Source: an uncultured Tessaracoccus sp.
Lineage (GTDB): Bacteria; Actinomycetota; Actinomycetes; Propionibacteriales; Propionibacteriaceae
Assembly (NCBI RefSeq): GCF_947255005.1
Contig: NZ_CAMYFI010000025.1
Span: 1 to 33,957 of the forward strand
DNA: 33,957 nucleotides
Reading direction: 5' to 3'
The position numbers and the translations under genes were made by a program. Positions 1-6,900 of this stretch are shown here, one piece after another (position 1 is the first letter of the stretch; each line of letters opens with the position of its first letter). Below the pieces are notes generated by a model, which was given only the letters and a program-made list of their open reading frames with translations, was not told the DNA's origin and ran no database searches.

Positions 1-48
1 GCTACTCAATCACCGGGTCCGCGCGCCGGGCGCTACTCAACCACCGGG
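1..48. repeat. Two direct copies of a 17-bp repeat (third copy at 1927-1943)
   Basis: The 17-mer GCTACTCAACCACCGGG occurs exactly at 32-48 and, with one difference, at 1-17. A third exact copy lies at 1927-1943, in the same orientation. All three lie outside intact genes, at the two ends of the accessory block holding the XRE regulator and the DUF2938 gene. The reverse complement resembles the start of the REP-like hairpin at 79-104. A dispersed intergenic repeat family is the likely explanation. Confidence 0.6.
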
Positions 49-71
49 CTGCACAGGCGCATCGTCCCACC

Positions 72-110
72 CCGGTCATCGAGTAGCGCCGAAGGCGCGT
101 ATCGAGATGC
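72..110. repeat. REP-like palindromic intergenic repeat
   Basis: The core at 79-104 is a hyphenated palindrome: GCGCC and GGCGC arms around a GAA loop, flanked by imperfectly matching TCGA-containing arms. The start (CCGGTCATCGAGTAGC) resembles the reverse complement of the 17-bp repeat nearby, so both may be parts of one repeat family. Similar short GC-rich palindromes are scattered between genes in many actinobacterial chromosomes. No coding potential is visible. Confidence 0.5.
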
Positions 111-120
111 GCCGAGTAGA

Positions 121-202
121 AAACTTCAATATCCGTACGCAGATTCGCTTAACCCCCAAAAATCGGAGGGTTGGGTCTATCTGCGTACGGATTATGAAGT
201 TT
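121..202. repeat. Long nested inverted repeat (24-nt arms)
   Basis: The left arm at 121-144 and the right arm at 179-202 are reverse complements at 22 of 24 positions; the two mismatches are adjacent A/T swaps. The 34-nt loop holds a second small stem (151-157 with 165-172). The structure is AT-richer than its surroundings and no gene abuts it on either side. It could be a transcriptional terminator remnant, a small non-autonomous mobile element or a structured RNA; the sequence alone does not decide. Confidence 0.65.
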
Positions 203-655
203 CGTGCCAGATTCTGTTGCGCCCGCTATGCGGGATGCTCAACCATCCGAGCCGTGTGGGCTGCCGCTATCCGCCTCCCGGCGGTCGGTACAGTTCCTGC
301 GCCACGGGAGACTCCGTCTTGATGGCCGTCACGGCACCCTCGCAATCGAGGGGCTTACCGGAGACTTCGTCTAGGGCTGGGGATGCGGCGAAAGTCGTCT
401 TCGAGCGAGCCGCGCAGGGGGGAAGCCCACGCATCGCGACGAGCCACGGCAGTACCGCTTCGTGCCGCGTCGCAGGCTCCGGCGCCGACGCCGACTCGCG
501 TGGATCGGTACGTTCTCCGTCGTCGTCTTCTGCACGGGCAGCTCAACCGAGAGCAGGCGCATCTTCTCGTGATGAACGGATACCCGTCAGCACCGACGGC
601 GATGTGCCCAGAAGCGATCATATCTGCTTGCCGAAAGGGGGGTATCTGCCTTCGG
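203..655. other. Gene-poor stretch without a convincing gene
   Basis: Open frames exist on both strands but are rich in Arg, Ser and Pro, as expected of shadow frames in GC-rich DNA, and none has a clear ribosome binding site or a recognisable domain. One plus-strand stretch around 500-620 reads less randomly (for example LNREQAHLLVMNGYP) and might be a decayed gene piece, but I cannot name a family. I see no tRNA, rRNA or insertion sequence here. Confidence 0.4.
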
Positions 656-1300
656 TCAGGTTCCGGGCGGCGATGCGGACGCTGGTGGTTCTGTGAGGTG
701 GCTTTGGTTGCTGAGAGCGGCCTGGTTCATGGAGGTCCGTAGATGGATTCGTTCTCCTTGGCTGCTGAACATGGTCAGCAATTCCACTGGCCGCTTGCCA
801 GCGGGGCCGAACCAATGGGGGACTGCCGTGTCGAATTCAGCGGCCTCGCCAGGTTTGAGCGTGAGATCCTGTTCCCCGAGGAGTAGCCGGAGACTGCCGC
901 TGAGTACGTAGATCCATTCGTAGCCGTCGTGACTACGCAAGGTTCGTGGGCCGTCGAGGGGTGGTATAGACACCCTGTATGCCTGTGGGTCGTGCGGCTG
1001 ATGGGAGAGCCGGACGAAGGTCCGACCAGCCGACTGCTCTGGCGCATTGCGAACCCGTGGGTCGACGACGCGGGGCGGGGCGATCAGCTCGTCCAGGGTT
1101 ACGCCGAGCGCGGCAGCGATGGGTAAGAGCAGCTCTAAGCTGGGTTTACGTTGGCCATGCTCCAGCCGCGAGAGTGTGCTCGTCGAGATACCCGTGAGCG
1201 ACGAGAGCTCGGACAACGGCATGCTTTTCCGTTCTCGCATTCGACGCAGTCTCGAAGGGATCAGGTCGAGCGTGGCGGCGATCGCAGGAATGGAGTCCAT
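656..1300 (-). CDS. XRE-family transcriptional regulator with C-terminal cupin domain
   Basis: This 214-residue protein has an N-terminal helix-turn-helix of the Cro/C1 (XRE) type at about residues 13-72, with the recognition-helix text TGISTSTLSRLEHGQRKPS. A cupin_2 sensor barrel follows at about residues 110-185 (DGYEWIYVLSGSLRLLLGE, LKPGEAAEFDTAVPHWF). Proteins of this design bind a small ligand in the cupin and repress or activate a neighbouring gene. The ATG at 1300 is chosen because a TAGGCT -10 hexamer lies six bases upstream, giving a leaderless mRNA. It is divergent from the DUF2938 gene across 93 bp, so it is the likely regulator of that gene and of itself. The ligand is unknown. 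Confidence 0.9.
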   Translation of the reverse strand: MDSIPAIAATLDLIPSRLRRMRERKSMPLSELSSLTGISTSTLSRLEHGQRKPSLELLLPIAAALGVTLDELIAPPRVVDPRVRNAPEQSAGRTFVRLSHQPHDPQAYRVSIPPLDGPRTLRSHDGYEWIYVLSGSLRLLLGEQDLTLKPGEAAEFDTAVPHWFGPAGKRPVELLTMFSSQGERIHLRTSMNQAALSNQSHLTEPPASASPPGT

Positions 1301-1306
1301 GCCTCC

Positions 1307-1312
1307 AGCCTA
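1307..1312 (-). promoter_or_regulatory. -10 element of the XRE-cupin regulator (leaderless)
   Basis: On the minus strand TAGGCT is followed by six bases and the ATG at 1300. The GGAGG in the gap is too close to the ATG to act as a normal ribosome binding site. Transcription would therefore start at or next to the start codon. Confidence 0.55.
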
Positions 1313-1331
1313 AGTATGCATCCCGGTTTCG

Positions 1332-1358
1332 GCAATGATTGTTGCTGTTGATGTTGAC
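1332..1358. promoter_or_regulatory. Possible operator in the divergent promoter region
   Basis: An imperfect palindrome, GCAATGATTGTTGC (1332-1345, perfect four-base ends), overlaps three tandem hexamers of the form GTTGNN (1341-1358). It lies between the divergent XRE-cupin regulator and the DUF2938 gene, where an autoregulatory operator is expected. Only position and symmetry support this. Confidence 0.3.
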
Positions 1359-1393
1359 TTTGGTGATCATCGTGGAAACTGAAGGAGGTTGAA

Positions 1394-1894
1394 ATGAAAT
1401 TCAGCGATCTAGGTCGCGCTGCTCTCATCGGGCTTGGAGCCACCGCGGTGATGGATATCGGCGCGGAGATAATCCGGCGCACGACGGGTGTTCCACCGCT
1501 CAACCTCGACCTGGTGGGTCGCTGGGTTGGCCACATGCCGGAGGGGAATGTCTGTCACGACTCGATCATGACCGCCGAACCGGTTGAGCATGAGCACGAG
1601 ATTGGGCTGGTTACGCATTACGCCATCGGTGCGGGATTTGCTGTTGCGTTGGTTGCGATGCGACCCGATTGGATCAGTAAGCCCACCTTCCGCCCAGCCA
1701 TGACGGCTGGTGTTGTGACGTCCGCCGCGCCGTGGCTGCTCATGCAGCCTGCGTGGGGGATGGGTGTTGCGGCGTCGAAGCTGCCCGATCCCGCTACGGC
1801 GCGATTCCGCACCCTAAGGGCGCACGCGCTGTATGGTCTGGGAATCTGGCTGTCAGGCCGGGTCCTCCACCGCATCGCTGGCGCGTCGAGATAA
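1394..1894 (+). CDS. DUF2938 family membrane protein
   Basis: The 166-residue product matches the DUF2938 pattern as I recall it. A first helix contains ATAVMDIGAEI, then comes a conserved loop with GRWVGHMPEG, then the THYAIGAGFA segment, a helix with the text TSAAPWLLMQPAWGMG, and a last helix beginning RAHALYGLGIW. Four membrane segments are apparent (about residues 7-27, 74-90, 101-127 and 140-160). The function of the family is unknown. The ATG at 1394 has a strong ribosome binding site, AAGGAGG at 1382-1388. The gene is divergent from the XRE-cupin regulator, which probably controls it. The downstream end meets a repeat copy and a decayed methyltransferase on the other strand. Confidence 0.85.
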   Translation: MKFSDLGRAALIGLGATAVMDIGAEIIRRTTGVPPLNLDLVGRWVGHMPEGNVCHDSIMTAEPVEHEHEIGLVTHYAIGAGFAVALVAMRPDWISKPTFRPAMTAGVVTSAAPWLLMQPAWGMGVAASKLPDPATARFRTLRAHALYGLGIWLSGRVLHRIAGASR

Positions 1895-1926
1895 CGGGGG
1901 CGGTTTCGATTCCCCGCCTGTGGGCG

Positions 1927-1943
1927 GCTACTCAACCACCGGG
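1927..1943 (+). repeat. Third copy of the 17-bp repeat
   Basis: This is an exact copy of the repeat at 32-48 in the same orientation. It lies 16 bp beyond the end of the methyltransferase remnant. With the copies at 1-48 it brackets the regulator/DUF2938 block. Confidence 0.6.
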
Positions 1944-1958
1944 ATGCGCGACGCCGGG

Positions 1959-2345
1959 TCAGCGCTGCTCGAAAGCGATGGCAAGCTCTGTCCCTGCACC
2001 TTCGACGATCGAGCAGGCCGCCGTCTGCGTCAGTGAGGGACCATTCCATGGTCCACAACACGCGGGACTCGTCGAGAGGTTCCGCCTGGCCCCGGGTGCT
2101 GAGCCGGTGTTCCCCGACGCGCACCGCGGCGAAGTCCGTCCAGGGAACGCTCGTCACGTGATCTGGAGGCTGCAAGGTGACGACGAACCGTCCTCCGCGT
2201 CGAAGTCGTTGCCCGACAGCCTCGAACAGGGCCGCGCGATCGTCGTCGCTGAGATGGCCGAGACCGTTGAGCATCACGGCGGCGCTCCACTCGTCGGGAG
2301 TGTGGCTACCGCATCGGGCATCGGAGCAGCGACGACGGTACGTGG
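1959..2345 (-). pseudogene. SAM-dependent methyltransferase remnant, truncated and frameshifted
   Basis: Joined across frames, the minus strand encodes the C-terminal part of a class I methyltransferase: a motif like DAVATLP, then DEWSAAVMLNGLGHL (about 2310-2265), LRRGGRFVVTLQPPDH, LWTMEWSLTDADGG, and a natural ending with IVEGAGTELAIAFEQR and a TGA at 1961-1959. Three frame segments are needed. The first shift, near 2305, fits a one-base loss (CTCCCG|ACGAGTGG). The second, near 2015, restores the original frame. Upstream of about 2345 the SAM-binding N-terminal half is missing, and a small membrane protein gene ends at 2378. No uninterrupted frame could give a functional enzyme. Confidence 0.65.
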
Positions 2346-2377
2346 CGACGCAAGACTCGTCGGTGAGATGGCAGTCG

Positions 2378-2587
2378 CTAGCGCTTGTATGAGGCAGCGA
2401 CGAGTGATGCGGTGAACAGCGCGAGGCACAGCACCGCTCCACCGTAGAGCACAGCCGGCTTCCCAGGGCCCCACCAGTCGAATGCGAACCCGAGGCCGTA
2501 CACCATGGCTACGAGCGCGGTGATGAGCGTCAGAGGATGGCTGCGCCAGCGGGCGAAGAACGAAGTGTGAATAACGGCGTTGGGCAT
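2378..2587 (-). CDS. Small two-helix membrane protein, unknown function
   Basis: The 69-residue product begins MPNAVIHTSFFARW and has two hydrophobic segments, about residues 19-40 (ending GLGFAFDWW) and 44-66. No family is recognised. The start is set by overlap with the upstream ORF: the sequence TGATG shares one base between that stop and this ATG, and a GAAGG ribosome binding site lies just upstream. This indicates translational coupling. The longer open frame upstream is Arg/Ser-rich and looks like shadow sequence. The two small proteins may act together in the membrane. Confidence 0.6.
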   Translation of the reverse strand: MPNAVIHTSFFARWRSHPLTLITALVAMVYGLGFAFDWWGPGKPAVLYGGAVLCLALFTASLVAASYKR

Positions 2588-2844
2588 CAGTATACCTTCA
2601 GGAGGGGGAGCAGCACGAGTGCTACTGCGAGAATCAGGATTACTGCAGCGCCGACCAGCACGACGCGAGACTTGGTCGCTGGCGCAACGCCGCGAAGTCC
2701 GAATGAAATGAGGAAGCCGTAACACACGGCGACTACCCCGACGATCGACCACCGAGTTCCAATGGCATGGGCACCATAATGGCACGCAACGATGTCATCG
2801 CGTGCGCGTTGCCTCTGCCGTGCGTCACCCTGGTCGTGGTACAC
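2587..2844 (-). CDS. Small membrane protein, unknown function (start uncertain)
   Basis: The C-terminal 55 residues look genuine: two hydrophobic segments (WSIVGVVAVCYGFLISFGL, and a longer one ending LLPLLKVY) and a stop overlapping the next ATG. The N-terminus is unclear. I chose the GTG at 2844, which lies about seven bases behind a weak TAACGC hexamer and gives 85 residues. A shorter product starting nearer the first helix is possible, as is a frameshift, because an ATG-led frame near 2790 is out of register. No family is recognised. It is divergent from the antitoxin gene at 2868. Confidence 0.4.
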   Translation of the reverse strand: MYHDQGDARQRQRARDDIVACHYGAHAIGTRWSIVGVVAVCYGFLISFGLRGVAPATKSRVVLVGAAVILILAVALVLLPLLKVY

Positions 2845-2855
2845 GGGATCAGCGT

Positions 2856-2861
2856 TACACT
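2856..2861 (+). promoter_or_regulatory. -10 element of the antitoxin gene (leaderless)
   Basis: TACACT lies six bases before the ATG at 2868, so the transcript would begin at the start codon. No Shine-Dalgarno sequence is present. Confidence 0.5.
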
Positions 2862-2867
2862 GGTCGC

Positions 2868-3098
2868 ATGGTAGATTTGACGATCTCAGTGGACGATCAG
2901 GTGCTGCGGCGTGCGCGCATCCGGGCACTGCAGCGCAATGAGTCGGTCAATCGGTACCTGGCAGAGACCCTGGAACGCTATGCCGACGGAGACGACGGCA
3001 GTGCGGCGTCGGCTTTTATCGCTCTATCCCGTAGCGTCAACACCGGTCATGTAGGTAAGGGGAGAGGCTGGGCTAGGGAAGAACTGCATCGTGGATAG
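2868..3098 (+). CDS. VapB-like ribbon-helix-helix antitoxin (orphan)
   Basis: This 76-residue protein starts with a ribbon-helix-helix fold: a beta strand (VDLTISVDDQVLRRARI), then helices around ALQRNESVNRYLAETLERYA. Such proteins bind operator DNA as dimers and use the C-terminal tail to block a PIN-domain ribonuclease toxin. The ATG at 2868 is preferred because it directly follows a TACACT -10 hexamer and starts the conserved strand; an upstream in-frame ATG adds unconvincing sequence. The stop overlaps the GTG of a wrecked vapC by eight bases, the usual operon layout. With its toxin gone it is an orphan, possibly still autoregulatory. Confidence 0.75.
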   Translation: MVDLTISVDDQVLRRARIRALQRNESVNRYLAETLERYADGDDGSAASAFIALSRSVNTGHVGKGRGWAREELHRG

Positions 3099-3289
3099 TG
3101 TGTTTCTCGACACCAATGTGCTGGCCTAGTTGTAGTCGTTCTACGACGATGCTGCGGAGAAGCATCTGGTGTCGACGATTCTGGAACGCGGGGTGCAGTG
3201 AAGTGTGTACTGAGGACCTGGCGAGCGGCCCTACTATTCGCGGGGTTCGGGTGGTCAACCCATTCGTCTCTGAACCGGAATCACACTGA
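3091..3289 (+). pseudogene. vapC-like PIN toxin remnant: two nonsense codons and an internal deletion
   Basis: From the GTG at 3091 the frame reads VDSVFLDTNVLA, the N-terminal strand of a PIN domain with its first catalytic Asp. In-frame TAG codons follow at 3127 and 3133, both explainable as TAC-to-TAG changes (LAYLYS). The frame continues FYDDAAEKHLVSTILERG and stops at 3199. Immediately after, another frame gives EDLASGPTIRGVRVVNPF, a typical PIN toxin C-terminus, ending at 3289. PIN toxins are usually about 130 residues; only about 65 are represented, so the middle has been lost in a deletion that also changed the frame. Confidence 0.75.
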
Positions 3290-3346
3290 CCCCAACGCGG
3301 GCCGGCGCACGCGGAGCGTCCGCGGGGCCAGCAGCATCACACCGAG

Positions 3347-3352
3347 TAATCT
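3347..3352 (+). promoter_or_regulatory. -10 element for the gtrA leader ORF
   Basis: TAATCT is followed by seven bases and an ATG at 3360. It is a good candidate start site for a leaderless transcript carrying the leader ORF, gtrA and smc. Confidence 0.5.
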
Positions 3353-3359
3353 GTCCCTC

Positions 3360-3437
3360 ATGGATTTGACCGTGCCAGCAGCCCGAGCGGTGTTGAACGC
3401 TCGCCGGAGGCCGGAGTGGATGGACGAGATTGCATGA
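3360..3437 (+). CDS. 25-residue leader ORF coupled to gtrA
   Basis: The ATG at 3360 lies seven bases after a TAATCT -10 hexamer, so it would be translated as a leaderless start. The peptide begins MDLTVPAARAVLNARRR and ends WMDEIA. Its TGA (3435-3437) overlaps the gtrA ATG (3434-3436) as ATGA, which implies termination-reinitiation coupling. The peptide is basic in the middle and matches no family I know; it may be a regulatory leader rather than a functional protein. The promoter position and the exact overlap are the evidence. Confidence 0.5.
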   Translation: MDLTVPAARAVLNARRRPEWMDEIA

Positions 3438-3991
3438 AGCAGCTTGTACAACGCCATGGGCACTCGATTCGCCAGTTCCTCAAATTCGGCACCGTGGGCG
3501 GCTCGGGGGTGCTGGTTAACATGGCAGTGAACATCGCCATGAATAAACTCAACGGCGGGTCTGCCAACGCACAAAACATTTTGTGGTCAATCCCGGGAAC
3601 CCGGTGGAATATCCGATTCACGCTCCTGGCTTGGTTTGTGCCGTTCGTCGTGGCAAATGTGTGGAACTTTCAGCTTAATCGCTGGTGGACGTTCCAATCC
3701 CAAAAAGTAGCTGGCTGGTGGAAAGAATTCTGGCCTTTCTTCGTCGTCGGGTCGGTCGCGATGTTTGTGGGAGCGCTGCTGAAGATCCTCATGACGAACC
3801 CGACGACGCCCTTCTATCTCCCGGAACCGTGGTTCCACGAGGAGAAAGGCATCCGCTCACGGGAATACTGGAGCCAGCTCATCGCCATCTTCCTAACCCT
3901 CCCCATCAACTTCATAGTCAATAAACTGTGGACGTTCAGGGCGGTCCGAGCACCAGGATTCGATGCCGATCAGAAGCCGACGGAGGTGTGA
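3434..3991 (+). CDS. GtrA family membrane protein
   Basis: This 185-residue protein has four membrane segments and the two internal NxxWTF motifs of the GtrA family: NFQLNRWWTF after helix two and NFIVNKLWTF after helix four. GtrA-like proteins are thought to help move lipid-linked sugars across the membrane for cell-surface glycosylation; no glycosyltransferase gene is nearby here. The ATG at 3434 is preferred because it overlaps the stop of the leader ORF. A GTG at 3416 behind GGAGG is a credible alternative giving six more residues. smc begins four bases after the stop, so the two are probably co-transcribed. Confidence 0.88.
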   Translation: MKQLVQRHGHSIRQFLKFGTVGGSGVLVNMAVNIAMNKLNGGSANAQNILWSIPGTRWNIRFTLLAWFVPFVVANVWNFQLNRWWTFQSQKVAGWWKEFWPFFVVGSVAMFVGALLKILMTNPTTPFYLPEPWFHEEKGIRSREYWSQLIAIFLTLPINFIVNKLWTFRAVRAPGFDADQKPTEV

Positions 3992-3995
3992 TTGC

Positions 3996-6900
3996 ATGTA
4001 TTTGAAACAGCTCACGCTTCGCGGCTTCAAATCGTTCGCCTCCGCCACCACGCTGGTGTTCGAACCAGGCATCACCTGCGTCGTCGGGCCCAACGGCTCG
4101 GGCAAATCCAACGTCGTCGATGCCCTCAGCTGGGTGATGGGCGAGCAGGGTGCGAAGACGCTGCGCGGCGGCAAGATGGAGGACGTGATCTTCGCCGGCA
4201 CTGCGAAGCGCGCACCACTCGGCCGTGCCGAGGTGGAACTCACCATCGATAACTCCGACGGCGCCCTGCCCATCGAGTACTCCGAGGTGACGATCACCCG
4301 CACCATGTTCCGCTCCGGCGGCTCCGAGTACCAGATCAACGGCGCGCAGGCCCGACTCCTCGACGTCCAAGAGCTCCTCTCCGACTCCGGCATCGGCCGC
4401 GAAATGCACGTCATCGTCGGGCAGGGGCAGCTCGACGCGATCCTCCAAGCCACACCGGAATCCCGACGCGGATTCATCGAGGAAGCCGCCGGCGTACTCA
4501 AGCACCGCAAGCGCAAGGAGAAAGCGCTGCGCAAACTCGAAGCCACAAAGGCCAACCTCGAACGCCTCACCGACCTCGTCGGGGAGCTGCAGCGCCAACT
4601 GAAACCGCTTGGGCGCCAAGCGCAGGCCGCGCGCAAGGCCGCGGTGATCCAGTCGGAGCTGCGCGACGCGAAGGCGCGGGTTCTTGCCGATGATCTCTCA
4701 GCCGCCCAGCAAGCGCTCGAGGCCGAGCTCGCCGATGAGCGCGCGATGGAAGAAGCGAAAGCCCGCGCTGAGCAGGCCGTACGCGACGCACTCGCTGGCG
4801 AAGAGGAGGCAGAACGCGCGCTCAAGGAGGCCTCTGCCAGCTACGACCGCGCCCAGGAAACGTGGTACGGCCTCGCCGCACTGCGCGAGCGTGTGCAGTC
4901 GACGATCACCGTCGCCTCCGAGCGTGCCCGGATGGGTGACAACCAGCCGCAGCTCGACGTCGGCGGCCGCGATCCGGAGAAGCTCGAGGCGGAGGCGCGG
5001 GAGGTTCGCGATCGTGAGCAGCAGTTGCGCGCCGACGTCGAGGCCGCGCACGAGGCGCTCACCGATGCAACCCTGCGTCGCAACGGCGCGGAACAGCAGC
5101 ACGCCGAGGCCGAGGCTGCCTACTCCGCCGCGCTGCGGGCCGTCGCTGACCGAAGGGAGGGCCTTGCTCGTCTCACGGGACGGGTGAACTCCATCAAGTC
5201 ACGCCTCGAAGCGTCCGAGGAGGAAGTGGCGCGCCTCGAGCGTCGCCGCGACGAGGCGCTCGCCCGGGCAGAGGATGCGGCGAAGCAGTACCGATCGACG
5301 GAAGCCTCGCTGGCTGGGCTGGGCGCCGACGAATCCGACCTCGATGCCACCTACGAGCGAGCTGCTGAAGCGCTCGAGGCGGCGGCGGACGCTGTCGAAC
5401 ACAACAAGTCCGCCGAGACGGAGCTCCAGCGCGAGCGCGCTGGCACCCAGGCGCGAGTCGACGCGCTGCGCCTTATGACCGAACGCAAGGACGGGTCGAC
5501 GTCGCTGCTCGAATCGGGGCGCGACGAGGTACTTGGTCGACTCAGCGACTATCTCACCGTCGAGCAAGGCTGGGAATCGGCGATCGCCGCAGCCCTGGGA
5601 GCCGCAGCGGAGGCGGTCGTCGTCGAGAAGCTTCAGGGCGCGACGGAGTCCCTCGCCCACCTGGCGGGGGAGGATCTAGGCCGGGCGTCGCTTGTCGTCG
5701 CGCACGCCGATGCTCCGACACCCAGTCGCGCCCAAGGCCGGGCCGCGATCGACGTCGTGCAGGCGAAGCCCGAGGTAGCGAGCGCCGTGGCGTGGCTGCT
5801 CGCCGACGTCGTGCTTGCCGACGACGGCGATGAAGCCGCGAAGGTAGTGGCAGGCAATCACCTGACCGCCGTGACGCAATCCGGCGACGTGTACCGTTCC
5901 TGGCTGGTTGAGGGCGGGTCGGCGACGGGGCCGTCGCTCATCGAGGTCTCCGCCCAGCTCGCGGAGGCGGAGGCGCTGCTGGAGGTGCAGGGGCACGCGC
6001 TCGACCGCATCCGCTTCGAGCAGGAGCAACTGCGCGAGCGCCTGGCCGAGGCCGAGCGGGACGAAGCCGACGCGCTGGGCCAGCTGCACGCGTCGGATGC
6101 GGCCATGGCTGCCGTGGCCGATCAGCTCAACGCCTACCGCCAAACCCAGGCAGCCGCGACGAAGGACGCCGAGCGCCTTGCCGAGGCCATCGAGCAAGCC
6201 ACTACCTCGCGCGCACACGACGAAGCCCAGCTCGCCGAGCTCCAGCAGCGGCTCGAAGCAGCCTCTGACGAGGGCGAACACGACGAGCCCGATCCGCAGG
6301 AACGCGACGAACTCGCCGTCGCCGCTCGATTGGCCAGGCAGAAAGAAATGGACGCACGCCTCCAGCTGCGCACCGCAGAGGAGCAGGTGAAGGCCGTCGC
6401 CGGGCGCGCGGATTCGTTGCGGCGCGCCGCCGAGCACGAGCGGCAGTCGCGCGCCAAGGCGAAGGCGCGCCTGGAGCAGCTTCGTCGTGAGGCTCAGGTG
6501 GCCAGCGTCGTGCACGACGCAGCGCTGCAGCTAGCCGACCGCGTCGAGTACGCACGCCAGCTCGCCACCCGCGAACGCGACCAGGCCGACGAAGCTCGTC
6601 GCGAAGCCGAGGCTCAGACCACTCGCGCCCGCCACGCCGCCAAGGCCGCGAACGCGCACCTCGACGAGCTGATTCGCGGCGCTCACAAGGACGAGATGGC
6701 CCGCATCGAACACCGGATGCGTATCGAGCAACTCACAGAGAAGGTGCTCTCCGAACTCGGCCTGGAACCGAAGACGCTCATCGACGAATACGGCCCCGAC
6801 CAGCTCGTGCCCGTCATCACACGTGAAGACGGCACGGCCCTGCAGCCCGACGACGAGCAACCTGACCCCATCCCGTTTGTCAGGGCCGAGCAGGAGAAAC

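Noticed and set aside
383..742. Plus-strand open frame with text such as LNREQAHLLVMNGYPSAPTAM
   Set aside because: It partly overlaps the 3' end of the regulator gene, has no ribosome binding site and most of it is Arg/Ser-rich shadow-like sequence. I could not assign a family; at best it is a decayed fragment.
1618..2442. Single 274-codon minus-strand ORF as one intact gene
   Set aside because: Only its middle resembles a methyltransferase. Both ends are Arg-rich antisense or out-of-frame sequence and better homologous text lies in another frame, so it is treated as a pseudogene.
3963..3995. Upstream start for smc at 3963
   Set aside because: It overlaps the end of gtrA and adds residues not found in SMC proteins. 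The ATG at 3996 has a well-spaced GGAGG.
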